This document shows, piece by piece, positions 51,637-62,441 of a stretch of DNA of 64,000 bases. The stretch's first letter is position 1. Each line of letters starts with the position of its first letter. A model generated the notes under the pieces. That model had not been told where the DNA came from, did not search any database, and saw only the letters and a program-made list of their open reading frames with translations. The translations under genes were made by a program, and so were the position numbers. Origin of the DNA: Acidobacteriota bacterium (GTDB lineage Bacteria; Acidobacteriota; Blastocatellia; RBC074); NCBI GenBank assembly GCA_016710075.1, contig JADJLO010000001.1, forward strand, positions 372,001 through 436,000, written 5' to 3'.

Positions 51637-52558
51637 GTGTTTACAGCTTTTTTTAAAGGTATCCTGCTGGCGACAAAAAACTGGAAGCTGGTATTGCTGC
51701 TCCTGGTCGCAAGTATTCTATTTTCCATCCCGGTCGTCATTCCGATCTTTCTGCTGATTGTGACGACGACTGCCTCTACGTCCGCATCCGGACAGATGAT
51801 GGCCGACAACCTCTATGCCCCCTGGGCTGCCGATATAGTTAATCAGCAGTTCCCGGGGTTTTCCCTGGAATCATTCGGTCTTCAGCTCGGTGTCGGCATT
51901 CTCATCATGGGAATCGGCTACCTGCTGCTGAATATCTTTTTTGCAGGAGGAATTCTGGAAGTATTCGCCTCTGAGGATCAGCGGTTTTCGATGCGGAAGT
52001 TCTGGTCCGGCAGTGGCGCTCACTTCTGGCGATTCACGCGGCTGACGCTGATCTCGCTTGTTTTTTATGGCGTGGCAATCATCATCTTCCTGCTTGTTCG
52101 CAGCCTTATCGGCAGGGTCGAAAGTCGCGCTGAGGCCTTCGAATCGGTCGTTTACAAGACCTGGTTCAATCTCTTTCTGCTCATGCTCATGATTGCCTTC
52201 GTCAACATGATCTTCGATTACGCCAGAATATCCACCGTGCTCAACGACAGCCGGAAGATGATTCGCGAGACCTGGCGGGCTATCGTCTTTTCGATCAAAA
52301 ACTTTTTGGGCGCTTGCTGTATTTCTGGCTTTTCTGCTGGCGCAGATTGCTCTCACAGCCAGGATGTGGAACAAACTCAATTTTTATGCCTCAGAGATGC
52401 TTTATTACCAGGACAGGACGCGGCCAAGGGAGGCCGAGCTGGATTTCAAGTCGCCTCTCAACATTGCTTCATCCGGTGAAGAAACTCCCGCTCCTCAAAA
52501 AACGGAAGCTCCCGGGACTGTTGCTGAGTTTCCCTTCGGAGACAATATCGAAGGCTGA
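51637..52558 (+). CDS. Unknown membrane protein, one frameshift
   Basis: About 306 residues after joining. GTG start with GGGAGG. Five hydrophobic segments, including LVLLLLVASILFSIPVVIPIFLLIV, LGVGILIMGIGYLLLNIFFAGGILEVFA, LISLVFYGVAIIIFLLV and FNLFLLMLMIAFVNMIFDYAR. The frame breaks in the T5 run 52303-52307; with T4 it reads IKNFWALAVFLAFLLAQIALTARMWNKLN, a sixth segment, and continues to a cytoplasmic tail EETPAPQKTEAPG ending at 52558. It resembles generic membrane proteins that follow peptidase genes; no family name is certain. The end converges with the aldehyde dehydrogenase gene. Confidence 0.75.
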
Positions 52559-52618
52559 TTTATTTTTGATGAGAGCCGCGGCAAAGTGTCTGAGCCTGGA
52601 AAGGAAACCGGATGGTTT

Positions 52619-54234
52619 TCAATTTAAAGAAGTATTTGGAGCATGAAAACCTGTTTCGTTGGTAAGCCGGTTGTCGACCAGGCGCCAGATCCCTCGGGGA
52701 TTCAGATTCTTAAGTTCGTCGGGAAGGGAAGAATCCGGGAAGCCCTGATAGCAGACCGGCCGGGCGAATCGCTGAATCGCGGCGGTACCGACCGAAGTAG
52801 ATCTTGAATCGGTGGTTGCCGGATACGGGCCGCCGTGATGCATCGAAGGGCAGACCTCGACCCCTGTCGGATAACCGTTGAATACCAGCCGGCCAACCTT
52901 GTCTTCGAGGATCGATATCAGCGAATGCTGCTCTTTGAGGTCTTCTTCCGTGCCGTGAATTGTTGCCGTCAGATGTCCCTGCAAACCTCGCGCAATCCGC
53001 TCCATCTCCTCTATGGAATTACAGGAAACAATAACAGTCGAAGGGCCGAAGACCTCTTCGCTCAGGCCTGGATGTTGAATGAGGATTTCAGCGCTCGTTG
53101 AGAGCATCGCCGGTGAGCATTGAGTCCTGGATGAATCGGCAGGCTGATTCGATTTGGTTATGTCGAGTCCATCGATGGTGCTCAAACGGGTGATGCCTTC
53201 ATTGTATGCCTGCAGGATACCTGGGTAGAGCATCGTTGCCGCCGGCGCCTCCGAGATCATCTCGCCCAGAACCTTTTGAAACGGTCGAAGTCGTCACCAG
53301 CAACGCCAACAGCCAGACCAGGGCAGGTGCAAAACTGGCCTGAACCGAGAGTGACCGAATTCTTCAGACCTTCGGCGATCGATTCGGCTCGTTCTTTCAA
53401 TGCCCCGGGCAGAATGAAGAATGGATTGATGCTGCCCATCTCGGCATAAACCGGTATCGGAATGGGCCTGCCTGCTGCAGCATCGAACAGGGCTCTTCCG
53501 CCGCGAAGCGAACCGGTAAAACCCACGGCTCTGGTGAGGGGGTGCCTGACGATGCCGATGCCGACTTCATGACCGATTCCGTGAAGCATTGAGAAAACGC
53601 CGGCCGGCATTCCGGTTTCACAGGCCGCTTTGATCACCGCCCCGGCGACCATTTCAGAAGTGCCGGGATGCGCAGGGTGAGCCTTGACCACAACGGGGCA
53701 GCCTGCGGCAAGAGCCGAGGCCGTATCCCCGCCGGCAACTGAAAAGGCCAGTGGGAAATTGCTCGCTCCGAAGACGGCGACCGGACCCATCGGGATGAGC
53801 ATCCTGCGTACGTCCGGTTTGGGCAGCGGTTGTCGATCCGGAATCGCGCGGTCGATTCTCGCTTCCACCCACGAGCCTTCTCGAATCAGTTGCGCGAACA
53901 TCTTCAATTGATTGATCGTCCGCCCGCGTTCACCAGAGAGACGCTCTTTCGGCAGCGCGGTTTCAAGCTGTGCCCGCTCGATCAACCGGTCGCCCAGATC
54001 TTCAATCTCAACGGCTATGCGATCCAGAAATTGAGCGCGTGCCTCAGCCTTGAGCTTACGATACGGCTCGAATGCCTCTTCAGCCTGAACCAGCGCCTGA
54101 TTGATCAAACCTGCATCCGCTTCTTCAAAATCAGGTTCGAGAAATTGACCAGATGCCGGAGCGAATGCTTTGAACCGGCTTCCGCTGCTTTCCTTGTACC
54201 CGCCGGCACAGATGTTTCTACCTCTTAGTTCCAT
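52619..54234 (-). CDS. Aldehyde dehydrogenase, 2-oxoglutarate-semialdehyde type, one frameshift
   Basis: About 538 residues after joining. The start MELRGRNICAGGYKESSG and the segments MGPVAVFGASNFPLAFSVAGGDTASALAAGCPVVVKAHPAHPGTSEMV, VGFTGSLRGGRALFDAAA and the catalytic Cys in LGSGQFCTCPGL are those of the ketoglutarate semialdehyde dehydrogenase branch. The end HHGGPYPATTDSRSTSVGTAAIQRFARPV is typical. The break is in the TTTT run 53274-53277; one added A joins RFKKVLGEMISEAPAATMLYPG. It lies 6 bases after an FAH-family gene. Together they fit the last steps of oxidative pentose or sugar-acid breakdown to 2-oxoglutarate. Confidence 0.9.
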
Positions 54235-54240
54235 TCTGAT

Positions 54241-55077
54241 TTACCCAAGCTGAACGTAATTGATCAATTCCCCAATATGGTCGATTCTGATTCGAATTTC
54301 GTCACCCGGATGCAACGTGAAATCCTCCGGAGGCACGATCCCTGTGCCTGTCAGCAGAAAACATCCGTTGGGGAAACTGTTGTCTCTGAATAGATATTCG
54401 ACCAGTTCCCGTGGGGTGCGCTTAAGATTCGACAGGCTGGTCTGGCCGTGAAATTCCTTGACCCCGTCACGTATGATCTCCATCTCGATTTCGCTTGATT
54501 CAGGCAGCGGACGGTCGCGGACCACGATACATGGTCCGAGCGCACAACTGTTGGAATAGACCTTTGCCTGTGGCAGGTAGAGCGGGTTTTCGCCTTCTAT
54601 ATCACGCGAGCTCATGTCGTTGCCGATGGTGTATCCGATGATTGTTCCCAGCGAATTGATTACCAGCGCAAGCTCGGGTTCCGGGACGTTCCAGTATGAA
54701 TCTTTTCTGATCCGGACCTTGTCGCCGTTTCCTGAGACCCGGTGAGGCGTTGCTTTGAAGAAGAGTTCCGGCCTTGGGGCGCTGTAAACACGATCGTAAA
54801 AATCGCCGCTACGCGCAGCATGCGACTCTTCAATTCTCGCTGTCCGGCTGCTGTAATAAGTAACTCCTGCGGCCCAAACTTCCTGCGCCCCTATCGGAGC
54901 GAGCGAATCATGCAGCGGCGAAAATCCCGGAAGCTTTACTGCTCGCCGCGTCAGACTGGTCAGGACCAGCTCAAGATCACTGCGGTTAAGCAGGATGTCC
55001 CAGTCATGTTCAGGCAGTTTGAAGAACTCGCCGCGTTCCTCGATTACCGCCCCGTTGTTTGTCTTGTAGAGCTTCAT
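54241..55077 (-). CDS. FAH-family protein (probable 2-keto-3-deoxy-acid dehydratase)
   Basis: 278 residues. A fumarylacetoacetase-like C-terminal fold with metal ligands in WNVPEPELALVIN and NDMSSRDIEGENPLYLPQAK, plus AAGVTYYSSRTARIEESHA and LFFKATPHRVSGNGD. Paired with a 2-oxoglutarate-semialdehyde type dehydrogenase, it most likely acts on a 2-keto-3-deoxypentonate; FAH-fold dehydratases with this pairing are known from non-phosphorylative pentose pathways. The exact sugar is inferred. The first gene of a two-gene minus-strand operon, with a possible promoter 34-61 bases upstream. Confidence 0.85.
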   Translation of the reverse strand: MKLYKTNNGAVIEERGEFFKLPEHDWDILLNRSDLELVLTSLTRRAVKLPGFSPLHDSLAPIGAQEVWAAGVTYYSSRTARIEESHAARSGDFYDRVYSAPRPELFFKATPHRVSGNGDKVRIRKDSYWNVPEPELALVINSLGTIIGYTIGNDMSSRDIEGENPLYLPQAKVYSNSCALGPCIVVRDRPLPESSEIEMEIIRDGVKEFHGQTSLSNLKRTPRELVEYLFRDNSFPNGCFLLTGTGIVPPEDFTLHPGDEIRIRIDHIGELINYVQLG

Positions 55078-55110
55078 AGATTTAATTAATTGGTTGTGAC
55101 GGATCAGGAG

Positions 55111-55138
55111 TTTATACGATTCCTGTTGATCTCAACAA
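55111..55138 (-). promoter_or_regulatory. Possible promoter of the FAH-aldehyde dehydrogenase pair
   Basis: On the minus strand TTGTTG (complement of 55133-55138) and TATAAA (complement of 55111-55116) are separated by 16 bases. The -10 box matches well, the -35 only moderately. The adjacent gap also has a small hairpin GTTCCGG...CCGGAAC at 55161-55180. Prediction only. Confidence 0.35.
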
Positions 55139-55289
55139 GTAGTTTTGCGTTTGGGTTCAGGTTCCGGTTGAAGCCGGAACTCCATGGGCCTGTTTGATTA
55201 CCACGCCAACATCCTTAAGCCATCAAATGATCGTGTGTTATATTGTTGGCCGCCTCAAGGCGCAACCCCAAACATCAACAGGAGAAAAC

Positions 55290-56909
55290 ATGCGAATACC
55301 GGTTTCCAGGCCATGGCTCATCGTCATTTGTCTTTCGATTTGCGCGATCATCGCTTCGGCGCAGGCTCAGCGGGTGGTTCAACCTGCTCCGAACCGCACA
55401 AACGTAGAAGGTGAAGGGCCATTCGATCGTTTGATCATTCGTGGAGCCACGGTTGTTGATGGGACAGGAGCTCCGCCGGTCGGCCCTGTCGACATCGTCA
55501 TCGAGAAGAATCGCATTGTCGAAGTCAGAAGCGTCGGCTTCCCCAAAATGCCGATCAGGGAAGATCGCCGGCCGAAGAATGGCGTCAAAGAGATCGACGC
55601 AACCGGAATGTTCGTCCTTCCCGGCCTCGTCGATTGTCACGGCCACATCGGCGGTCTGGCTCAGGGAACGCCTGCCGAATATGTTTACAAGCTCTGGATG
55701 GGGCATGGAGTCACCACGGTTCGAGATCCGGGCTCGATGAATGGAGTTGACTGGACATTGAGCGAGCGCGATCGCAGCGCGAAGAACCAGATTGTCGCTC
55801 CTCGTTTATTCGTTTACGTCGTCCCCGGATCGGGATGGGACAAAGGGGCGATAACCACTCCTGAGGCGGCTCGAGAATATGTTCGCTGGGCCAAACAGAA
55901 GGGTGCGGACGGATTCAAGATTATCGGTGACGGACCCCTCTACGATCCGGATGTCATGGCCGCGCTTCTGGATGAATCCAGGAGGAATGGAATGGGATCG
56001 ACAACCCATCTCGCCCAGACAGGCGTTGCTCGGATGAACATCCTCAAAGCCGCGCGACTAGGTCTCGATTCGATGGAACACTGGTACGGCCTGCCCGAAT
56101 CCCTCTTTGATGAACGCACCGTTCAGGATTATCCGCTCGATTACAATTACAACGACGAATCTCACAGGTTTGGCCAGGCGGGAAGGCTCTGGAAGCAGGC
56201 TGCAGCGCCCGGCAGCAAAAAGTGGAACGAGGTCATGGACGAGCTGATCCGGCTGGGATTCACCATCGATCCGACATTCACCATTTATGAAGCCAGTCGC
56301 GATCTCATGCGGTCGATGCGCGCCGAATGGCATGATCGTTACACCCTGCCGTCGTTATGGAAGTTTTATACGCCGAGCCGCGAAGCCCACGGATCATACT
56401 GGTTCAACTGGACGACGCAGGATGAGATCGAATGGAAGAACAACTATCGCCTCTGGATGGCCTTCATCAATGAATATAAAAACCGTGGCGGCCGCGTCAC
56501 CACCGGCAGCGATTCCGGATTCATCTACAAGCTTTACGGATTCGATTACATCAGGGAACTGGAACTGCTTCAGGAATCCGGTTTTCACCCTCTCGAAGTT
56601 ATCAAGTCGGCAACTTTGAACGGCGCGGAACTGCTCGCCAAACCTTCCGGTAAAAAGCCGGAATTCGGGACTGTCAGACCCGGTATGCTGGCCGATTTGA
56701 TCATCGTCCCCGAAAGCCCTGTCGCAAATTTGAAAATGCTTTACGGCACCGGCGCCATTAAACTCAACGATGCAACCAATCAGGTCGAACGTGTCGGCGG
56801 TGTCAGGTTCACCATCAAGGACGGCATCGTTTATGACGCCAGAAAGCTTCTCGCAGACGTCGAAAGAATGGTTATGGAAGCCAGGAATAAACCCCAGGCA
56901 GGGAACTGA
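55290..56909 (+). CDS. Secreted metal-dependent amidohydrolase
   Basis: 539 residues from the ATG at 55290, which has AGGAG at a good distance; a 32-residue upstream extension lacks a ribosome site and hides the signal peptide (RPWLIVICLSICAIIASAQA). The amidohydrolase fold starts at FDRLIIRGATVVDGTGAPP. Metal ligands are visible as HGH in LPGLVDCHGHIGG, HL in STTHLAQTG, the His in SMEHWYG and the Asp in TGSDSGF. Further markers are GVTTVRDPGS and GTVRPGMLADLIIV near the end. It resembles imidazolonepropionase-like secreted hydrolases. Substrate unknown. It starts a co-directional group with the HEAT-cyclophilin gene, 2 bases later. Confidence 0.9.
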   Translation: MRIPVSRPWLIVICLSICAIIASAQAQRVVQPAPNRTNVEGEGPFDRLIIRGATVVDGTGAPPVGPVDIVIEKNRIVEVRSVGFPKMPIREDRRPKNGVKEIDATGMFVLPGLVDCHGHIGGLAQGTPAEYVYKLWMGHGVTTVRDPGSMNGVDWTLSERDRSAKNQIVAPRLFVYVVPGSGWDKGAITTPEAAREYVRWAKQKGADGFKIIGDGPLYDPDVMAALLDESRRNGMGSTTHLAQTGVARMNILKAARLGLDSMEHWYGLPESLFDERTVQDYPLDYNYNDESHRFGQAGRLWKQAAAPGSKKWNEVMDELIRLGFTIDPTFTIYEASRDLMRSMRAEWHDRYTLPSLWKFYTPSREAHGSYWFNWTTQDEIEWKNNYRLWMAFINEYKNRGGRVTTGSDSGFIYKLYGFDYIRELELLQESGFHPLEVIKSATLNGAELLAKPSGKKPEFGTVRPGMLADLIIVPESPVANLKMLYGTGAIKLNDATNQVERVGGVRFTIKDGIVYDARKLLADVERMVMEARNKPQAGN

Positions 56910-56911
56910 TT

Positions 56912-58999
56912 ATGAAAACCCGAGCGATCATGCTGAAACTGATTGCGGTGATTTTTATCGCCGCTGTTGAAGTCCACACCGTTCCAGCTCAAATCCCGAC
57001 AACGACTCACGCGCGAATTCTCAAACTTGAGGACGAGCGTAATCTCAATAATGGAGAATTGGAAAAGCTGCTCGAAAATGCCTCGCCCAATATAAGAGCC
57101 CGGGCCGCTCTCGCAATCGGGCGCATCGGCGACAAGAGCGGCACGAATGGCCTGATCGATCTTTTCAGAAACGAAAAGATCGATGCGGTTCGCGTCATGA
57201 CGGCATTTGCACTCGGTGAGATGGAGGATCAGGCAGCCATCGACGCCCTGCAGTCAGCGATAGATAATTCGCGGGAATCTTTTGAGCTCAGGGCAAGATC
57301 CGCTGAAGCGATGGGCAAGATTCTCTCGGTACCTTCCAACATCGAATCGACCGGAAAGGCGGGAATTGAAAGACTGAATGAATCGATCATCAGGCTGCTT
57401 CCCCTGCCTTCTGCCATGCTGCCGCCGCAACAAAGAGATTTAACGGGGCTTCTGATAACCGCGCTCATGAGAATTCGGTCCGCCTCATCTGTCGAGCCGC
57501 TGACACTCCAGTTGAAATCCCGCAATCCGGAAATCCGCTCACAGGCGGCGAATGCGCTATCGCGGCTGAGACTGCCGATAACCACATCAGTGCCGGCTCT
57601 GATCAAGTCACTGCGCGACGCCGATGAAGATGCAAGGGCGAATGCGGCACGCGCCCTGGGCGTAACCAAAGACAAGTCGGCAGTCGATCCACTGATTGCC
57701 GCACTCAGCGATAAAAGCGATAAGGTGGTCGTCAGCGCCCTTCGCGCCCTCGCCTCGATCAGCGATTCGCGCGCGCTGATGCCTCTGGTTGATCTTGGCC
57801 AGGTCCGACTTAAGATGGTGCAGGGGCCTCTATCGGATGATGCCGATATCCTGCTTGAATTGTCCGTTGCTTTGGGCAGTTTCAAGGATGAAAGAGCCCT
57901 TCCTTTTCTTCGCGAATTACGCGAATGGAGCCACGAGGCCGGCGGGCATCCCGAAATCGAGGTCGCAATTGCAAGATTCGGCGCTGCCGAATTTTTCAAA
58001 CCTGTAGGCAGGGAGCTCTACCCCGATTACGACAATTGGAGACATCTGGCCAGTTTCGCGTCCGGACTCGGCGAACTTCCCGTTGAAGTCGCTCTTGACC
58101 ATCTGCTTAAAATGCTGAACAGCGCCTCGAGCAATCCCCGCAAAGACTTATTAAACGCCGTCCCCGAGATCCTCCGCGCCCTGGTCAAGGTCAGGACCAA
58201 AGGGGGGGATGTGATCCTGCGTGATTCGCTGGCCAGTGATGACGAATCCATTCGAACGACCGCCGCATCACTCATAGCCAATTTCCCCGCTGATGAAAAT
58301 CTCAAAGCCCTGATCGCCGCTTTTAACCGAATCAAGGATCAACGATCCACCGATGACAAACCCGCTTTGCTCACCGCTTTGTCAAAATACAGGAATCCCG
58401 AAGCAGTCAATACCATCAAATCGGCTCTCACCGACAGGGACCATCTCATTCGCAGGCGCGCCGTCGAACTGCTTAAACAGGCCGGGGTGGGAGACTTCTC
58501 GAATTCGATCGGCATAGTCGATACCGGCCATACAACCGGATATTATTCCAGCCTGATTCGACTCATGAACCGGAAAATCATGGCAGTGATCAATACCAAT
58601 AAAGGCCCCATCACCCTCGAACTTTATCCGAAAGATGCTCCAAATACAGTCCAAAGCTTCATCACTCTCTCAAAAAAGGGCTTTTTCAACGGAATTTCAT
58701 TCCACCGGGTGGTTTCGAATTTCGTCATTCAGGGAGGAGACCCACAGGGGACCGGGGAAGGTGGCCCGGGCTATCAGATCCGCTGCGAAATCAATACAAA
58801 ACCATACTTCCGCGGGGCCCTTGGTATGGCCCTCTCGGGTAAAGATACCGGCGGCAGTCAGTTTTTCATCACTCATGCTCCCCAGCCCCATCTCGACGGC
58901 GGTTATACCGTTTTTGGCAAAGTGATCAGTGGAATGAAGATCGTTGACCGGATTGTCCGAGGCGATTCCATTAAAAGTATTCTTATCCTCAATCGATGA
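56912..58999 (+). CDS. HEAT-repeat protein fused to a C-terminal cyclophilin
   Basis: 695 residues. A signal peptide (MLKLIAVIFIAAVEVHTVPAQ) is followed by HEAT-like repeats over residues 50-540, for example NIRARAALAIGRIGDKSGTNGLIDLF, VRVMTAFALGEMEDQAAIDALQ, DARANAARALGVTKDKSAVDPLIAAL and DHLIRRRAVELLKQAG. Residues about 552-695 form a cyclophilin-type peptidyl-prolyl isomerase: ITLELYPKDAPNTVQSF, FNGISFHRVVSNFVIQGGDP, GTGEGGPGY, GALGMALSGKDTGGSQFFIT and HLDGGYTVFGKV. The catalytic Arg in FHR and the F..QGG motif are present. This is probably an active periplasmic isomerase with a large binding platform. It follows the amidohydrolase by 2 bases. Confidence 0.93.
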   Translation: MKTRAIMLKLIAVIFIAAVEVHTVPAQIPTTTHARILKLEDERNLNNGELEKLLENASPNIRARAALAIGRIGDKSGTNGLIDLFRNEKIDAVRVMTAFALGEMEDQAAIDALQSAIDNSRESFELRARSAEAMGKILSVPSNIESTGKAGIERLNESIIRLLPLPSAMLPPQQRDLTGLLITALMRIRSASSVEPLTLQLKSRNPEIRSQAANALSRLRLPITTSVPALIKSLRDADEDARANAARALGVTKDKSAVDPLIAALSDKSDKVVVSALRALASISDSRALMPLVDLGQVRLKMVQGPLSDDADILLELSVALGSFKDERALPFLRELREWSHEAGGHPEIEVAIARFGAAEFFKPVGRELYPDYDNWRHLASFASGLGELPVEVALDHLLKMLNSASSNPRKDLLNAVPEILRALVKVRTKGGDVILRDSLASDDESIRTTAASLIANFPADENLKALIAAFNRIKDQRSTDDKPALLTALSKYRNPEAVNTIKSALTDRDHLIRRRAVELLKQAGVGDFSNSIGIVDTGHTTGYYSSLIRLMNRKIMAVINTNKGPITLELYPKDAPNTVQSFITLSKKGFFNGISFHRVVSNFVIQGGDPQGTGEGGPGYQIRCEINTKPYFRGALGMALSGKDTGGSQFFITHAPQPHLDGGYTVFGKVISGMKIVDRIVRGDSIKSILILNR

Positions 59000-59053
59000 G
59001 ACCGGTCTTTATCACTGCTTTGTTAAATATTTTTCGTTCTTACCCCCAGCCGC

Positions 59054-59083
59054 TTGAATTAATTGGCTGTTAGCGGGTATAAA
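59054..59083 (+). promoter_or_regulatory. Possible promoter of the cytochrome c/PHM-like gene
   Basis: TTGAAT (59054-59059) and TATAAA (59078-59083) with an 18-base spacer lie 185-214 bases upstream of the ATG at 59268. The leader would be long (about 180 bases) and AT-rich, ending in GGAGGAA before the start. The rest of the 268-base gap shows no gene. Moderate match, prediction only. Confidence 0.35.
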
Positions 59084-59267
59084 TTGGTAACCTCCTGCGA
59101 CTCATTAACGTCTTAATAGTCGCATTTGTATATTTATTAAAAACTTAATCAAGAAATCGGCTGGCGAAGCAACTTGAAGAGATTCCAGGTTTATTACGGC
59201 AAAATTATTTTCAATATTCAATCAGCTTTTATTCAATAACAGCAACCAGTTTTGGAGGAACCTTTAC

Positions 59268-60641
<1,374 letters not shown>

Positions 60642-60666
60642 TTGAACGCAACCGTGAATCATTGTC

Positions 60667-60696
60667 GCCGGATATCAGGCACTCCTGATATCCGGC
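60667..60696 (+). terminator. Perfect 13-base hairpin after the cytochrome c/PHM-like gene
   Basis: GCCGGATATCAGG (60667-60679) and CCTGATATCCGGC (60684-60696) pair over 13 bases around a CACT loop, 25 bases beyond the stop. The following GCTTTGAAAC has only a short T-run, so termination may be partial, with read-through to the amidohydrolase gene 62 bases on. Confidence 0.65.
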
Positions 60697-60758
60697 GCTT
60701 TGAAACAAGTATCCATTCCTTCCACCCAATTGAAACAACCCAACCAAGGAGTTACTAG

Positions 60759-62294
60759 ATGTGGATTCGTAAATCTTTACGAGATAAATTGAAAGGCGTT
60801 GATTCGCCAATGCCGACGCAGGCCGTTTCAAACGAGGAGTTCGTTCCACGGCATCAGACCAGCACTCAGAAACACGTCGAGCAGTTGATCGGAGAGATGT
60901 CAACTGAGCGCGCCAAAAAGCTCGGCCTTGAACGCCGCGATTTCATGCGCACATCGATGGGAATGGCCACTTGTTTTCTCGCTTCCAACATCGCCTTCGG
61001 CAAGAACTACTATGATGTTGACGAGGCCGAAACGTGGGAACCTGCTGCATACAACGAAAAATGGCCCAAGAGCGAATATTTCATCATCGACGTTCAGGCC
61101 CACTTCACCAACGGCATGGCGCTCAATTTCAGAAACAGCGAGTTCATGAAAAACATGGGCTTCGATCTGAAGAATGATGCCGACGCCTACAGCTACAAGA
61201 CCTTCGTCAAGGAGATGTATCTCGACAGCGAGACTTCGATAGTCGTCGTATCGGGTGTACCGAGCATCGAGTACAACAAAGACAAGGACGGAAAGCTGCT
61301 CGATGGTAAGGATCGCAGCCCGCGAGGGATCCTGCCGAGCTGGTTGATGTCGCAAGCCGCCAAAGAGATCAACACGCTTGCCGGTTCACAGAGAGCGCTC
61401 AGCCAGGGCAATCTCGGTCCCAACCATTACTGGGACAAGGTTACCGACAAGATGGACAAGGCTCTGACGCTTGAACAGATGGAGCGCGAGGTCAAGAAAT
61501 ACGGTATCAGCTCCTGGAAGTGGTACTGCCATGCCGATCCAGGGCGCACCGGCAAGGGCTTCCAGCTTGATGACGAAAACGCCATGTGGTTCTACGAGCA
61601 GTCGAGGAAACTCGGCATCAAGCTCGTCAGCGTTCACAAGGGCTACTCCTACCAGTCACGCACTCTCGGCCATCTGGCAAATCCAAAGGATGTCGAGAAA
61701 GCGGCGCTTCAGAACCCCGACTTCAACTTTGTCGTCTATCACTCGGCGATCAAGCACGGTCCCGGCGAACAACTCGCTCCGGGTGAAGCCAAGGATTCCT
61801 GGGTTCAGAAGAATCTCTATAATCCGACCACGGGTGATTTCGAATGGCATAGCGTTCTGATGGACATCAAGAAGCGCAACCCGAACATGAAGAATGTCTA
61901 CGCTGAAATCGGCAGCTTCTTTGGGCCTCTGTCCATCGCTCATCCCGAGATGGCGATGCATGGTATCGGAAAGAACATCAAGAACTTCGGTTCCGATCAC
62001 GTCGTCTGGGGAACTGATTGCCTCTGGTGGGGATCGCCGCAGTGGGTCATCGAAGCCTTCAAACGCTTCCAGATCAGCGATGAGTTCTGCGAGAAGTTCG
62101 GTTACAAGAAGATCACCAAGGAAGACAAGGCGAAAATCTTCGGACTCAACGCCGCAAAACTCTACAACGTCAACGTCAAGGCAAAACGCAACCCCATGCC
62201 GGCCGATACTCTTGATCGACTCAAGACCGCCTATCTTGAAAACGGCGGACAGCGCAGCAACGCAGCTTATGGCTGGGTTCGTGCCGACGACTAA
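60759..62294 (+). CDS. Amidohydrolase-2 family protein with internal twin-arginine motif
   Basis: 511 residues; the ATG at 60759 has AAGGAG 7 bases upstream. A twin-Arg sequence, ERRDFMRTS followed by MGMATCFLASNIAFG, lies at residues 58-80, so the Tat-like signal comes after an unusually long hydrophilic lead of 58 residues. The amidohydrolase-2 (metal-dependent TIM barrel) body follows: YFIIDVQAHFTNG, ILPSWLMSQAAKEI, GISSWKWYCHADPGRTGKGF, VVYHSAIKHGPG and FGSDHVVWGTDCLWWGSPQW (the Asp metal ligand). The usual HxH is reduced to QxH-like. Substrate unknown. It is co-directional with the copper protein before and the secreted glyoxalase after. Confidence 0.88.
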   Translation: MWIRKSLRDKLKGVDSPMPTQAVSNEEFVPRHQTSTQKHVEQLIGEMSTERAKKLGLERRDFMRTSMGMATCFLASNIAFGKNYYDVDEAETWEPAAYNEKWPKSEYFIIDVQAHFTNGMALNFRNSEFMKNMGFDLKNDADAYSYKTFVKEMYLDSETSIVVVSGVPSIEYNKDKDGKLLDGKDRSPRGILPSWLMSQAAKEINTLAGSQRALSQGNLGPNHYWDKVTDKMDKALTLEQMEREVKKYGISSWKWYCHADPGRTGKGFQLDDENAMWFYEQSRKLGIKLVSVHKGYSYQSRTLGHLANPKDVEKAALQNPDFNFVVYHSAIKHGPGEQLAPGEAKDSWVQKNLYNPTTGDFEWHSVLMDIKKRNPNMKNVYAEIGSFFGPLSIAHPEMAMHGIGKNIKNFGSDHVVWGTDCLWWGSPQWVIEAFKRFQISDEFCEKFGYKKITKEDKAKIFGLNAAKLYNVNVKAKRNPMPADTLDRLKTAYLENGGQRSNAAYGWVRADD

Positions 62295-62326
62295 TCGTTG
62301 ACTGCACGAATAATGGCGAATCGGAG

Positions 62327-62379
62327 ATAACGAAACAGCGGAAATGCATTTTTGACTTTTCGTCTGTTTCGTTATTTTT
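62327..62379 (+). terminator. Rho-independent-like terminator built from the GAAACAG word
   Basis: ATAACGAAACAG (62327-62338) pairs with CTGTTTCGTTAT (62364-62375), a 12-base stem with further partial pairing inside, followed by TTTTT. It is 33 bases beyond the amidohydrolase stop. The words belong to the same family as the repeats at 7190 and 49390, which suggests a role for that family. Confidence 0.65.
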
Positions 62380-62441
62380 CGTATTGGCCCGATCATAACA
62401 ATTACAAGCACCTGCTTGTTTTCCTTTGAAGAGCCATCAAT

